A DNA stretch of 60,000 nt from Membranipora membranacea (lineage: Eukaryota; Bryozoa; Gymnolaemata; Cheilostomatida; Membraniporidae). The notes below the pieces were generated by a model. It did no database searches, was not told the DNA's origin, and worked only from the letters and a program-made list of their open reading frames with translations. Shown here one piece after another: positions 1-12,607 of the stretch. Location of the stretch: contig OU612069.1 of NCBI GenBank assembly GCA_914767715.1, positions 25,047,387-25,107,386 of the forward strand, in the 5' to 3' direction. Position numbers and translations under genes: made by a program. The first letter of the stretch is position 1; every line of letters begins with the position of its first letter.

Positions 1-885
1 CATGATGATTTTGAATCAATTTTTACAATGGAACATATTTTGCAGCATCAATTTTTTATTTTATTGAAAATAATAAATAAGAAGGCTGCTATCAGTCTCC
101 AGTGAAAAGTGCTGTACTTTGTTGATTGTTCATTTCTTTGTTTTCGAATTGGTAATATATTGCAAGAATCACCATAATCAGAGATCTTTTGAAAGTGATG
201 TTTCTTAGTTGATTGCATTGAAATGATTAATGAGAGTACTTGCAAAAATAGAAAGAAGCTTCTGGATCACTCACTCCTGATTGACTGTTGTGTTGAGCGG
301 TGCTGAGTCTTCATTCAGTCAGCCTAGCCAATGTGTTGGCTCTGGGCCTCCACCATATACCTAACTTAGGGCAAGCCAAGATTGTAGCAACAATCAGAGT
401 AGTTTGTAAACAACTAACTAGGTCATTCAAACAGCGTATCTTATCTTGTACATACATGTTATGTTCAATTTGTTTTGGTCACAGTCAGTCAGTGGACTGG
501 TGAGATCTAGGACAACTTACTATTCTATGCATAGACGCAACTGCTTCGAAAGAAAGAAGCTAGTCTATTGACGTTTGTCAAAGATAGTTATTAGTTTAAG
601 CAATACAGTTCATTCAAGCACACCATGATTAGCTACTTAGCATACCTGCCAAGTCGATCATAACATCGGGTCCTACCTTCCATACCCTTGGTTGTGGAAG
701 CAATGAACTCCCTCTTCATAGTTAGAAGGCTTTTTTGCTTCAGTGGATGCGCATCCGTCATATGATTCATTATAACAGACTTAAACTAGGAGTTGAAGTT
801 AGGAGTAGCCCTATGTTGTAAATCAATTCATATACATACACGAAGGCCCTGTAAAATTATTAACATTTTCGTTCTTTACCTTTCA
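1..885. other. 5' flank of calnexin, no coding sequence seen
   Basis: No convincing coding exon on either strand. A splice acceptor (CAG at 884-886, after a pyrimidine-rich tract) lies 54 bases before the calnexin start codon. A non-coding first exon and the promoter therefore probably lie within this stretch or further upstream. Possible donors can be seen (for example near 500), but none can be chosen with confidence. I found no clear TATA box or ER-stress element. Confidence 0.5.
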
Positions 886-886
886 G
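884..886 (+). other. Splice acceptor in the calnexin 5' UTR
   Basis: A pyrimidine-rich tract ending in CAG stands about 55 bases before the ATG. It implies that the 5' UTR is itself interrupted by an intron. Inferred from sequence only. Confidence 0.5.
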
Positions 887-940
887 CCTGGAGGTGATTT
901 CTCCCTAAACACAGCAGTGTAGTCTCTCTGCATATACACA

Positions 941-3900
941 ATGAAGTTGGTGCTGATATTTAGTCTTCTCGTCCTTAGTTACGCCAACGAAGAAGCGGAC
1001 GATTTGCAAGTTGCTTCCACTGAGGTAAGATTAGCTAACTGAGTTAACCTTTTGCTTAGGTCTGCCATAACAAAGATTATCATATCAGAATGTAATAAAT
1101 ACATGGGCCTCGGCTGCACATTCAGTAATCGTGGGTTGACATGATGTCAACCAAAATCCAGATTATACAAAAATATCCTGCTGCACTCATTTGACACTCG
1201 TTGATGCAGCTCCTGTTGAGGTCGATGTCGTCTCACTGGGAACCTTTAAATGTGTCGCAGCTGAGGCACAAAACCTGTCATTCAAAATTACTAACAGGCA
1301 GCATGGAGCAATAGACTTAGCGATTGACTTGATATTATTGAGTGCAAATGTCACTGAATTCGAAAACCATAATTATTTTGTGTATTCTGTCTCAGTTCCG
1401 ACTGCTATGTATCCTGTTGTAGGTCAAGTACCAAGCTCCAACACTAACAGGAAACGCCTTCTTATCAGAGACTTTTGATGATGGACTCGAAGGGTAAGAT
1501 TGTAGCTGATCATTGTAAATGCTGAACACATAATAGTTGAATAGGCCTTTGTGTAGCTTTCCTTACTAGACAAACAACAGTTCTGGGGCTTATAACTTAT
1601 TACTAGATTTAGTTCTGGCAGAGAGATTGAGGGCTGTGACTGTTGAATCAAGCCTTCATCAAAGTTAGAGTTCACGTTTTATTCCAAGATCATGCAGTAA
1701 AACAACGAGTTGGTTTGAGAGGAGCATATTCTGTGTGCTCTGTCATTCCGTGGTTATCATATCAAAGGCCAGAATTTGGTCATGTAGTAATTTTGTTATG
1801 ATCCCATGGCTATCAATCACATAAACGATTGGTGACCGGTTGAGATAGGAGAGAGAGAGAGATTGTTTTATTGCTTGTCATCAATGATGAAGCAAAATTA
1901 TAGTGACTGTAAGAAGGCGTTATCATTTAGGAGTCTGATACTAAAAGGTATGAAACTGTTTAAAAAACGAGTTGTGCGGCACTTAGCTCATAAAAATATA
2001 TTCCTACCTGGAACATAATGTTTGTTAAAAATATGGTCTTGGTCATTAATAAAATTTACTGCAGTACTAAGAGTTCGGTCTGAGATCAGATTAGGAATGT
2101 CACAGCTGTGTGAGGTAGAAAAAGGAGATAATAATCGAGATCTCTCCTTTGCCGTGCAAGAGTTAAACCAAACTTCTGAATTTTGTAATAAAATCGGTAA
2201 TATAAGAGATTGCACAAAATACTCACATTGAGTATTGGACGGAAGATTTATAGATATAATTCTTTGCTACTACATTCGCTCCACCATTGACCACCGTAAA
2301 CGAGTAGACCAGTATCATGGTTATGTGTTATTTCATGTTCTAACTTACACAGCCACCACTGCTTATTGGGGTTACTTAGTCAAATAATAGGTCAATGTCT
2401 GCGAGGCAGTAGGCCTACACCACATTCCCCCTCTCTACACTCTAGGACTTTTATCGTCTCAATATCATTTTCTCCTTATTCCATTCCTACTGTTAGGTAC
2501 ACATTGTTTCATCTCATCTTTATACTCTGCCTCTCCTTTCAATAATTATATAACTATTTATTAGATGGGTGAAGTCAGAAGCTAAGAAGGATGGGGCTGA
2601 TGATGATATAGCTAAATATAACGCAGTATGGGAGGTGAAGGAGGCAGAGGATAATCTCGTACAGGGAGACAAAGGCCTGGTACTCACATCTAAAGCTAGA
2701 CACGCTGCTATCACCACTAAACTAGATAAACCATTCACCTTCTCAGGCAAACCTCTAGTCGTACAGTAAGTTTTTCTGTCTCTCATTATCCCTTCATGCT
2801 TAACACTGGTGCGCTAAACATCGCTGAGTTTTGACTGAAATATTTCTGTTGATGTTGAGAGTGTTTCGTTTTATCTGTCACCAAAGTGTCATTGCACTGG
2901 TGCCTTGGTGCTAAAACTGCTCTAAGATTAAGAACATTCCAAAGGAGGTCAAGCTTGTATCTTAATAAAGTAGTGATCAAACTGATTGATATCCTTTCGA
3001 TGAGGTGCTCAAAATAAAATATATGACCTATCATATATTTCATCAGATAATCACAAAATCTGTACTGCTTAAATTTACTGAACTCTAATCTGGACACAAA
3101 ACTGTCATCCAGCCACAGGATACTGACACTTTACTTGGCACATAAAGCTTAGGCTGCCTTATTTATGTAGTTAGTTCCAGTATGATGTATTGTATTATAA
3201 TTTTAGATATGAGGTCAAATATCAGAATGGAATGGACTGCGGTGGATCCTACATGAAGCTCCTATCAGATGTACCTGGTCTAGATTTGGTAAGCAGCTGC
3301 TCTTTAGTATCAAAACAGATGGAACAGGATTATGTTACCCAAAGTACCAGTGAAATTAAATTACCTTACGTTTGTACTGATGAAACAGATGAAACAAAAA
3401 GTTTGCAGAATTGGTCAATCAGTGAAAGATAGATAATGAAAGAGAGATTTTTGACTAGGCCTTTATCTGCTCATCTACTTATCTGCTGTATAACCAGGGA
3501 GAACCATGGGAATTCTCCCTGGTATAACTTAGCATGTTTAGTTTGTTTTGCTATAGTCCCTCTTCTGTGTCACCCCACTCTATACATACTGACTAGTTTA
3601 TGGTACTTGACTACTTTTCGTCAAAAGAACATCAACAGAGGATTATTTGTTTTGCCGGGATATTATCAATAGTCCTATAATTAGCCTCAGTGTAAACAAT
3701 TAGCCTGTAAATATAAGGTAGTATCAGTGAGCCTACTGTAACAGTGATAGAGGGGTGATGCTGTGAGCTTGTGTCAAAGCAAGCTGTGAAATCTCATCCA
3801 GTCAATTTATGCTTTTGGAGTGAAGTTTGAAAAAGGCCATTTTACACAGTCATGGTGCCTGATTGTAATCTAGAGATGACCTTGAAATGTGTGTAAAGAT

Positions 3901-6900
3901 AGTCATGTCATAACACATTTCAGAGAATATTGATCACCTCTGCCAAGTGAACACCATACTATTAGTTATCTCGATAGGCTAGAAAGCCACCAATATACCA
4001 CCATGCTGTCAAAATTCTTCCAATTCAAATAAGAAAGTTTCTGTGGGTACTAGGCCTATGTCCGTGCTACAGTCATTTTGTTGTCCACTATTCCTGAGGG
4101 GGAATTCCTAAATATAGAGTGAAATTTTTCACATGGGTTTTATGGAAACATATTTTTACGTATATCTTTTTTTAGAAACAAGTGACAGATAAGAGCGGGT
4201 ACACTATCATGTTCGGACCAGACACTTGTGGAGCTGATAAGAAGATGCACTTCATCATGAGGCACAAACACCCCAAGACTGGAGAGTACTCAGAGAAACA
4301 CAGTAAGAAACCCAGCGGTAAACTCGACTTCTACACCGACAAGCAAACCCACCTGTTCAGACTTACTGTTCAGCCTAGTAATGATTGGGAGGTAAGTAAT
4401 CACATAGTAAATCTTATACTTTGGTTGATTTTTATATGTGATGGACATAGTTTTGCAAGTCTGATTTGGGAAAGAAAGATCCACTATTATTAAATATACA
4501 TCATCAAAATCACAATGCCTGTGACTTTTGAAGCAATAGTAGATGTACTAGAATATTCCTGGTTGTTGATGTGAGTGCTTTGATGTATAGATAAATGATT
4601 GGTATGGCACTATATGATTGATAGTTTGTATCTTGGTGGATAATATCTTCATACCATGGGTGTCAAAACTATCTATTACCCACTATCTACAGCCTGGAAT
4701 AATTGTGTAAACCTAAAGGATAGGAATTTTCACCAGACCGATTCCGTGCATGTCAGCTTACCCGGGAATGTTTAGGACCAGCCAGGTATTAGTCCCAAGA
4801 AATGGACAATTTGGTCACATCCATATGTATTGAAAAATACAGCAATAAAAGCCAAACACATCCACTCACATTTTTGAAGAAGTGAGCTTGAAGCAATTGA
4901 TTAGTGTATCAGATATATTTGTCGCTAACAAAGTTGTAACTGTTGTTGTGATTTCAGGTTCATGTAGATGATGCTCTGGTGAACTCAGGAAACCTCCTAC
5001 AGGATATGGAGCCATCTATTAATCCTCCAGCTGAGATCGACGATCCAGAGGATTTCAAACCAGCTGACTGGGATGACAAGGAGAAGATACCTGACCCAGA
5101 GGCTACCAAGGTAAGAACTTTGGCTATACTGACTTCTTACTTGTCGTTCTTCATAAAAAGTGTGCCTGATAGGTGTTTCGCTTTTGGGAAAAGCTGAGGA
5201 GTTCAAGCAACATGAGCGATCTTGTCACTGACTCCAGTTTGTAACAAGCGCCAAGATTGAGCCAGATTGGTATTTCAACGACAAGCCTGCCATTGTTGAA
5301 ATACATTGATCAATAATTTCTTATGACAAAAACTCTAGAATCATAACAAAAAATGGAAATCTAGATTGTATTTTGACAGCGGTAACTTTCATTTGATATA
5401 AACCTAAATTACATTACAGCATGTTGGCCTTACATATTTGGAGCAAAGCACTGATTTGCTGAAATGAGAAGTTTATATCAGCCCTTTTTTTAGTGTTTGT
5501 ACATTTTTTTTGGTAACGCTTATCATTATAACTATAATTATTATTTTGACAATATTTGGAGTTATCTGATCATTGAGCTTGTTTCCATTTATACAGAAAA
5601 CCCCATTTAAACCAGTAAAGTTACTGTTTTATATAATCCGAGCAGTATTTCTGTGTTTACACAATGCATTTTTACACAATGCATTTTTACAAATGCGGGT
5701 CAATAAAAACCACTATCGACTTATGTAGGTTCGGATTAGGTAAATCTGTTTCATAAATAATAATGACACACTGATGTTACCCGATTATAGCCTATCGACT
5801 GGGACGAGGACGCTGTAGAGTTTATCCCTGATGAGGAGGCAGTGAAGCCCGACGGCTGGTTAGATGATGAGTCTGAGCTGATACCAGACCCGGAGGCAGA
5901 GAGACCAGCTGACTGGGATGATGATATGGATGGAGAGTGGGAGGCTGCTAAGATAGACAACCCTCTGTGTCAAGAGGCACCAGGTAAGACACACAGTACT
6001 ATCTGTCCCTCAGGGAGGATATGTAGGCTTGCTTTTTTTTTCTCTTCACACTAGGTCTTATTTGACTGCCTTATTTAACAGGCCCCCCCCCCCCCCCCTT
6101 GAGCGCAGGTGGCTTTTCTGGGGTAGTGACCCTATACCCTCTCCCTCCGTTTGCCGGCTAGTAATGACATAAGCATTATTAACTGTATACTTGAGATCAC
6201 AATAAAACTTTTAAACAAATGTGACAGCAAGCAGAGGTGCTATTTATGTGAGAATATTATGACAACCTTACAATTACTAGTGATGATTTGTATTTGTACA
6301 GTGTGGCAAACTTATGAGGTACTATGTCAATTGTGTGTCAAGATGTTTAACTGCTACAGGTTATGTTTTGTAATCAGTGGAATCAGATCTGTGACATTGT
6401 TTGCCTCACTCTAGTACAGTTTCCTAGTACAGATTTACGGATTTCCATATTTAAATATATATTCCAATGTTGAAATACCCTGGGGTATTACAGAAAACAT
6501 TTGGCTAACCCTGATAAAGATAAAATCGGATTTCATAGAAATTAGTATGATGTGTAGTATAGTTGTGGGTCTGTTCGTGATCCATTGATTGTCTCATTGT
6601 GTGCATATTTATGTGTATAGGATGTGGAGAGTGGACAAGACCGACTAAGCGTAACCCTGACTATAGAGGAAAGTGGAGACCAGGGATGATAGATAACCCT
6701 AACTACTCAGGTGTATGGGCTCCTAAGAGAATAGCTAACCCAGACTACTTTGAGGATAAGGAACCATACAAAATGACTCCCATTGTAAGTTGCTATATTA
6801 GTTTGGATTAGTTTTGTTTGATATTATACAAAGAGATAGATGGCTAGATGAAACTGGTTACCACATGTATTTTGGTGTGATCTATAACATTAGGTTATAT

Positions 6901-9900
6901 TCCATCGGTATAAGACTATAAGATAATGTCAAAGACCGATCCGAATATCATCATATCAATAAATATCAATATCTGTTCTGAATTAATTATTGAAATGCCA
7001 CATATTTTCACGGCTTCACAAAAAAATGCATTATATGGCGTGACTTAAAAGGTCAATTTAGACTAGTCATATATCAAAGTAAATTAAAATTGACGATGAA
7101 CGCAACCTCTAGGTATACTTTCCACCTGTTTTGAAATTTATTTCAATTAATTTAAACTCCTCCATCTGCGTTGACAGCGTTTTCTGCCTCATTTCCTCCC
7201 TAAAATGACACAACGTCATCGAATCAAGTTTTTGTTCAGGTATTCATTTTCCGTAGCCCGGCAGCTTTCCAACGATATATGTTATGTTGACATTCGGATC
7301 AGTCTTTGACATTACCTTAAGTGATGTCTTACTGTATGTCTGTATCTGTTTCAAGGTGCCATATCGTTTGAGCTCTGGTCTATGATGTAAAAATACAGTA
7401 TAGATTGGACACTGTATTTCCCTAACTTTGCATTTTGTCCCGCATTGTCAGGATGCCACACTGTGGTAAGCCCACATTTCAAGAAAAAATGACCAATCTA
7501 ACTCTTTTTTTAATATCCATGTATCTGACTGATATTCATGTATGCATGTATGTATGTGTTGTAGGGTGCTGTAGCCTTTGAGCTGTGGTCTATGACTGAT
7601 ATGGTATTATTTGACAACATACTGATCACAGACGATCTGCAGGTAGCTGAGGACTGGACCAGAGCTACTTGGCATGTAAAGCGTGACGCTGAGCTCGCTG
7701 AGACCGCTAAGAATGCGTATGTAACATCTTATCTTAATCTGCTTCATGTTAGAAATTATGATAAGTTGTTCAAGGGCAACCAGGGTTTCAAACAACTTCT
7801 CATCGATTAATAGCAGATTGAATCTTCTGCATAGGGAAAAAGACAATATCTTACTCGGATGATTATTCAGCCAGAATTCTTGTGGAACAGTTCACCCATC
7901 AGGTACTCAAACTCAGCTAAAAAAGGAATTCCACAGAGCAGTTTCCTGTTCCTGTTATTATTTAGCCTGTGCTCTATCATCATTACAGCAATGTCTTGGA
8001 ACCTCCCCTAAACTGAAGTGTTACCCAGCTTAGAGTCAGCAACTCCTTTGAGTTTTGCATCGCGTAATGCACTAAGCTGATGCTGCCTAGCACATTATTT
8101 ACTACCAATTAATGCATTGCTGCGAAACCTTGGTTGCCCTTTAACAATTCATACAAGGTGTCTGTGAATAACAATTTTGAATACATTGTTGTTACTGAAG
8201 CTCGGTGTATCTTTCACTGAAGGTAAGCCTCTGCAGTTGTTGGATTTTAGGAGATATTGTACCGGTGGCCAATAGTGATTGTATCGGGAATATTACACAC
8301 ACCTCAGAGAAAATTCTTTCAAAGCAGCTACAACTGAAAGAAGATTTTCTCTTATTCTCTAAAACTTTCTTACCGCCTCATTAAGATTTTGGGTTGTGCA
8401 CATTTCTAGCCCAGTTGCTAAATGAAATTACTTTGGTCATAAAGCTTATGCTTTAAATCTGAGTTTCCCTTAATGTTATTGTTGTCTTCTCATGTTTTAC
8501 AGAGTGCCGATGTTGCAGCCTCTTTGGGATGCTTTAGAGGAGATGCCTTGGCTGTATGCTGTTATTATTGTCGGAGCATTACTCCCAATTGGACTGATTT
8601 TCTACTGCTGCGTTGGCTCAAGCAAGGTATGTAACTCTCTAAAACATGTTTGTTAGCTTGCGCTTGAGACAAGAAGTAGTTTCTAGATCATGCATAGCCT
8701 GCAAAAAGTGTCATCATTATCAACAAAATAGTGGGGCTCCAAATAGAATGAATAGGAGCTGAGCTGTTCGTTTTTGCATATCTCTGATTTATTTTCTAAA
8801 TTCTCTAGTCAAACTTTCCTAACATGACAACTGGATATTCCAGAATATTGAGTGGTGGGATAGCTGCTCAGTTTATCATATATCCAAATTTATCTTCTGC
8901 CGAAGGCACCATAGAGAATATCATCTGACACCAGACCCGAGTCGTAGCAGTATGTGCCGACAAGTGTTTCTATGGTTGGCACTGTGAGTGTCTGTACCTC
9001 TCTAATCATATCCCTACAGAAGTCTCCCAGGGATACCTGGCCCTGACACATAGGTGTGGTAGTCGGCATTCTGCAAAGCAGATTAATTGCAACACAGTGA
9101 GAAGACTACAGCTATAAAAGGGCCTACTGCCCAGCTATTCCCTGTTGAGCTCATGGTTATTAGTTTGTGGTGAGGGAATCTGTATATCCATTCTTCAATA
9201 TAATCTCTCTACCGATAGCAAAGTTTTATTTATTTTGTCATTGTACATTGCTGTGGTGCACTGATAATAGCGCTGATCGAAGCAGGCAATTAAATCAAGA
9301 TAGATTTAAGTACTCACGGTGTAGTTGTGGTCGTTGGAGTGGTTGGTGTTGTTGGCGCTGTGCAAACACCACCAACAATACTCAGTCCATCTCGACACCC
9401 GCAGCTCCGAACGAAGAGTGCAGGGGCCTCATCAAATCTCTGTCCCTGTTGGAAGGTGACAGAAGAGAACGTATATATTCATGTCAACAAAAAGAAAGTC
9501 CAATTGTTTGTTTATCAAAGAATCCGCTGTAAAATTGGCGATGATCATTGTGTTCAGCCCTCGATTTTAAAATTGTGGTGGGGGAATACATTGATTTTTA
9601 CTTCTGTTGAGATTGGTGTTCTTAGTCTGGTTGTGGACAGCTGAGATTCTCAGCACCACCACCACTATCTCCCTCACTCAGGAGAATATAAGAAAGACTT
9701 ACTGCCACATTTTTAGGTGCGCACAGGTAAGGGCTCCGGTCTGGATTTTGAGGAGTCCACTGAAACTTAATACCAGGTGTAGTGATCTGTACTGTCTTCA
9801 CAGTCTCTTGACAGCACTGGTCTGCCCCGCACACAGACTTACACCGGCCCGAACCACCTGAGGTTTGTTGTGTAGTACGCTCTGTAGGCGCCAGGGTCGG

Positions 9901-12046
9901 TTGCTGCCTAGTTGGTTGTGTTGATTTAGTTGCTTGTTTGGTTGGGTCAACGCAGATTTGTGACTTGCAGATAAGATGTGCCTCGCAGCCACAGGGGATC
10001 TCATAGCCATACTGCTTCCAGTCACATGCAGAGCCCTGGTATATATTCAATTTCAAGTATGATCATGGCAGTGAATTTTCGTTAAATTTGGTGAAGATAT
10101 ATTGTATGCTTGTGGTGTTTGATATTTGGGAGAGCATGTCATGCAATTTTGATGATACCAAGTCTGTCGCTAGTATTTGCCAAAGGGACACATGATAAAT
10201 AATAATGGGTATTCTTTCAAAGTGTGAACTTTAGCCGATTTTTGTTAACAGCTTGGTAGTAAATCGTTGAGATAGTTATGTGATTGTTTTAAATATCACT
10301 CACCTCACTAGCCTTTCTTGCGCAGCCCCAGTCAGGATCGACAGGTGTAAAGAAACTTGAGGACATAGGTTCTCCTCCGGCCTTGGTTTTCTTAGCACAG
10401 CATTGTCTCTGCTGATCACAGGGAGGACAGCCTGCTTCCAGCTCTATCACCAGTATCTGTAATCAAAGTCACCAGGGTTCATCGATATTTATGAGAATTT
10501 GGTTATACCTGTCTGTCAGCCAGGAGTGGTGAAGTAGGGAGGTTAGTCCTCCTAACCTGTCTAAATCAAAATGAGGCTGAAGAGAGGCATAACTGCCAAT
10601 GATGGAGGCGCTCACTACTTACCATAATTGTTGCGATCATCAGTAAGACCCTCATATTCGTAAATATCTATTCTTCCTCTCAGAACATTAAGAAGCTCTC
10701 TTCTCACTCTAAGAGCACAGTGGTGTCAGCTCTCTTGTTTAATCCCACATGAGATGATATTGTGTGAACACTGATAAGCCCTGCTGATGCACAGTGGGAT
10801 TCTAACCATCTGGACATGTTAACTTTTACCTTCTTTGATAATGATAGTTTAATGTGAAGTGCTAGCGTCAGTTATAGCAGGGCCGGCCTTTATATGTACC
10901 CATGTATGAGGTATTTTACTGATATTACTTAAAAATTCCCAAACCTTATGCTCTGTTTTCCGAAAGAGTACGCTTCACTTACCTCTATAATATATTATTA
11001 GTCTTATTGTGATGATGTTATCTCTCCTGTAGGACGAGACAGCAGAGAAAAAGAAGACTGACGCCCCCTCACCAGACGATGAGGGAGCTGAGGCTGAGGC
11101 TGAGGCGGATGTAGATTCACAGGCTGCCGGTGATTCCGCTGCACCAGGCAGTAAAGAACAGCCGTCACCCAGTAAGAGCGGACGATCCGCTCTAAATAAG
11201 GTAAGATTTAAAGATTGGGTACGCTCACACCTATATTAACCTCTGATTGTCAGGGTTACGTGTGCCCATTGAGTTCGGTATAGCTCGAATATGACAGAAG
11301 GCTTCAGCATTATTGCCTGATGGGAAAATTATTTGTAGAAACTTCCTCTTATCCTGTCATATGATGTTATCAAGTCCATGAAAATGACTATGACAATCCT
11401 CATAAACACCTTAGTAGCCATTTTGCTTCTGACATAATGGCCAAGGTCGTTTATCAGATGCACACTATTTCGTATGGAGTGATGGAATTTTATCACTCCC
11501 TAAGCTTAAATTGATTCTATTGGCAATGTATATGGAGTTACTAAACGTCCATTAAGTTCATTAATTGTTCTTTCTAGTGTATTTTGTTTTATGATGTTTA
11601 TAAAAGTATAAAATTTACACTTACATAACAGTTTATACTTGATAGTTTGCAAGTACTTACAACATGCCTGTCACTTGGGAGTATACTCGCATGAAACGAT
11701 AACACTAACACAAAAGTAACTCCAAATAATTAACTGTGGAGAGCAGCAGGCTGGGAACCCTGTCTCCGTACTGACATTGTCTATAAAGTTCCGAGATTTG
11801 CTTACATTGATATGCAGGATAAGGTTAATGACAGCTTGTAATTACTTATGACCCATTATCTATGATTTACAGCCTGCTGAAGATGATGAGGCGGAGGAGG
11901 AAGAAGAAGAGGAGGCTCCACCCACTGCTGCACCAGGTGACCAATCACAGGAAGATGATGAAGAAGGGGCGGGGTCTGCTGATCAGCAGGAGGAGACAAC
12001 TGCAACAAGGAAATCTCCCAGAAAGAGACGACCAAGAAAAGAGTGA
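941..12046 (+). CDS. CANX: Calnexin, ER membrane lectin chaperone (12 exons, complete)
   Basis: Exons: 941-1024, 1423-1493, 2565-2765, 3207-3288, 4176-4391, 4958-5110, 5791-5983, 6621-6784, 7565-7716, 8503-8626, 11033-11200, 11873-12046. They join in frame to 593 codons, against 592 in human calnexin. Order: signal peptide (about residues 1-16); lectin domain with C130/C164, the GGSYMKLL and YTIMFGPD motifs and E394 in FELWS; P-domain with four acidic DPE..KP.DWD-type repeats and four GxWxxxxxxNP repeats, the calnexin 4+4 arrangement rather than calreticulin 3+3; the CQEAPGC disulfide loop; one membrane span (about 456-475); an acidic cytosolic tail ending [10 protein letters not shown], close to the vertebrate ER-retention end. 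It binds monoglucosylated glycoproteins during folding in the ER. The start is the first Met, directly followed by a signal peptide. All introns are GT-AG. Intron 10 hosts an antisense gene and intron 9 a MITE. Confidence 0.97.
6075..6100 (+). repeat. Poly-C run in calnexin intron 7
   Basis: An uninterrupted run of about 17 C residues in an otherwise AT-rich intron. Such a homopolymer is likely to vary in length between individuals and to be poorly assembled. Confidence 0.9.
6926..7312 (-). mobile_element. MITE A: 387-bp element with ~30-bp terminal inverted repeats, TA target site
   Basis: The left end (ATGTCAAAGACCGATCCGAA...) and the reverse complement of the right end (ATGTCAAAGACTGATCCGAA...) match over about 30 bases. 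Each end is flanked by TA. This is the hallmark of a non-autonomous Tc1/mariner-type element. A second copy, in the opposite orientation, is at 39659-40007. It lies in calnexin intron 8, about 40 bases before a relic exon. Confidence 0.85.
7355..7390 (+). pseudogene. Relic duplicate of calnexin exon 9 start
   Basis: Reads [11 protein letters not shown]-stop, against [11 protein letters not shown] at the start of the functional exon 9 (7565). About 26 of the first 31 bases match. The base triplet where the acceptor AG should end is CAA instead of TAG, and a stop follows after 11 codons, so it cannot act as a normal exon. Most likely a decayed exon duplication. Confidence 0.7.
7772..8142 (+). 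mobile_element. MITE C copy 1 (AAGGGCAACC termini)
   Basis: A 371-bp element in calnexin intron 9, bounded by inverted termini AAGGGCAACCAGGGTTTC and (reverse complement of the right end) AAGGGCAACCAAGGTTTC. Three more copies occur at 59.0-60.0 kb, easily recognised by shared internal sequence. It sits only 55 bases after the exon 9 donor. No coding capacity. Confidence 0.9.
8788..8793 (-). terminator. Poly(A) signal of the nested antisense gene
   Basis: AATAAA on the minus strand, about 97 bases after the stop codon of the nested gene (8890). It supports an independent transcription unit inside calnexin intron 10. Confidence 0.65.
8890..10655 (-). CDS. Secreted protein with two cysteine-rich colipase/prokineticin-like domains, nested in calnexin intron 10
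   Basis: Five exons on the minus strand: 10655-10623, 10456-10304, 10035-9703, 9445-9318, 9070-8890. They join in frame to 275 aa with GT-AG introns throughout. Residues 1-19 form a signal peptide. Domain 1 has Cys 21, 24, 30, 31, 56, 66, 77, 79, 85, 90. Domain 2 has Cys 127, 131, 136, 137, 167, 188, 190, 201. Both share the order C-C-CC, then CA[RP]K, then C.C, then C, which resembles the CC...C...PC.C.xxLxC frame of prokineticin, colipase and Dickkopf Cys2 domains. A phase-0 intron interrupts both domains just after the CA[RP]K motif, which indicates duplication of an exon-spanning unit. Thr/Pro-rich linkers (about 91-126 and 203-222) look like sites for O-glycosylation. The C-terminal exon adds three more Cys. 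The fold assignment is inference. The gene structure is strongly supported. Confidence 0.85.
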
Positions 12047-12601
12047 TCGAGACAAACAGACAGACAAACAATGTAAAATAGGTTATCAAATTGTTACTGA
12101 AATAATGCCATGATGTACTAGAGGAACGAAAAATCTACCCGTACACACCACCTCAGCTTTTGTCTAATCGCACAACATTCTAATATCCAAAATTTATCTA
12201 GAGCATCAAACCAATGAGCCTCACAAGTGCACAAGTGATGACTGCGGCAGTCGGGGCTGTAATTGAACTGATGTAGTTTGATTCTTGTTGCCAATAGACA
12301 CATTTTTCTATACCATCCAGCCATGCCTGACCACCAATTATGATAGGAGATAATCTGTTGAATGTTTGTTATGAGCTCTATAGGCAAATCTTTTATTTGA
12401 GTATTCCGACCCTACGTTTCTAGATAGAGCACACTTTGTGTGCCGCTGCTGCTTGTAAATGTGTTGTTATTATTTCAGGATCATAGGTAATACCTCAGTA
12501 TGTATCCTCTGTACAAAAGTTTTAATTTTGTTATTTATGTACAGCATAAATCATTTCTTCCAATCATTTATGTAAAATCCGTTGTGTTTAATATTCCATA
12601 A

Positions 12602-12607
12602 AATAAA
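12602..12607 (+). terminator. Poly(A) signal of calnexin
   Basis: AATAAA about 555 bases after the stop codon, in an AT-rich stretch with no coding sequence. It gives a 3' UTR of about 570 bases. Confidence 0.6.

Noticed and set aside
9167-9861. Plus-strand open frames of 84-121 codons in calnexin intron 10
   Set aside because: These are antisense shadows of exons 3 and 4 of the nested minus-strand gene, whose splice sites and frame are far better supported.
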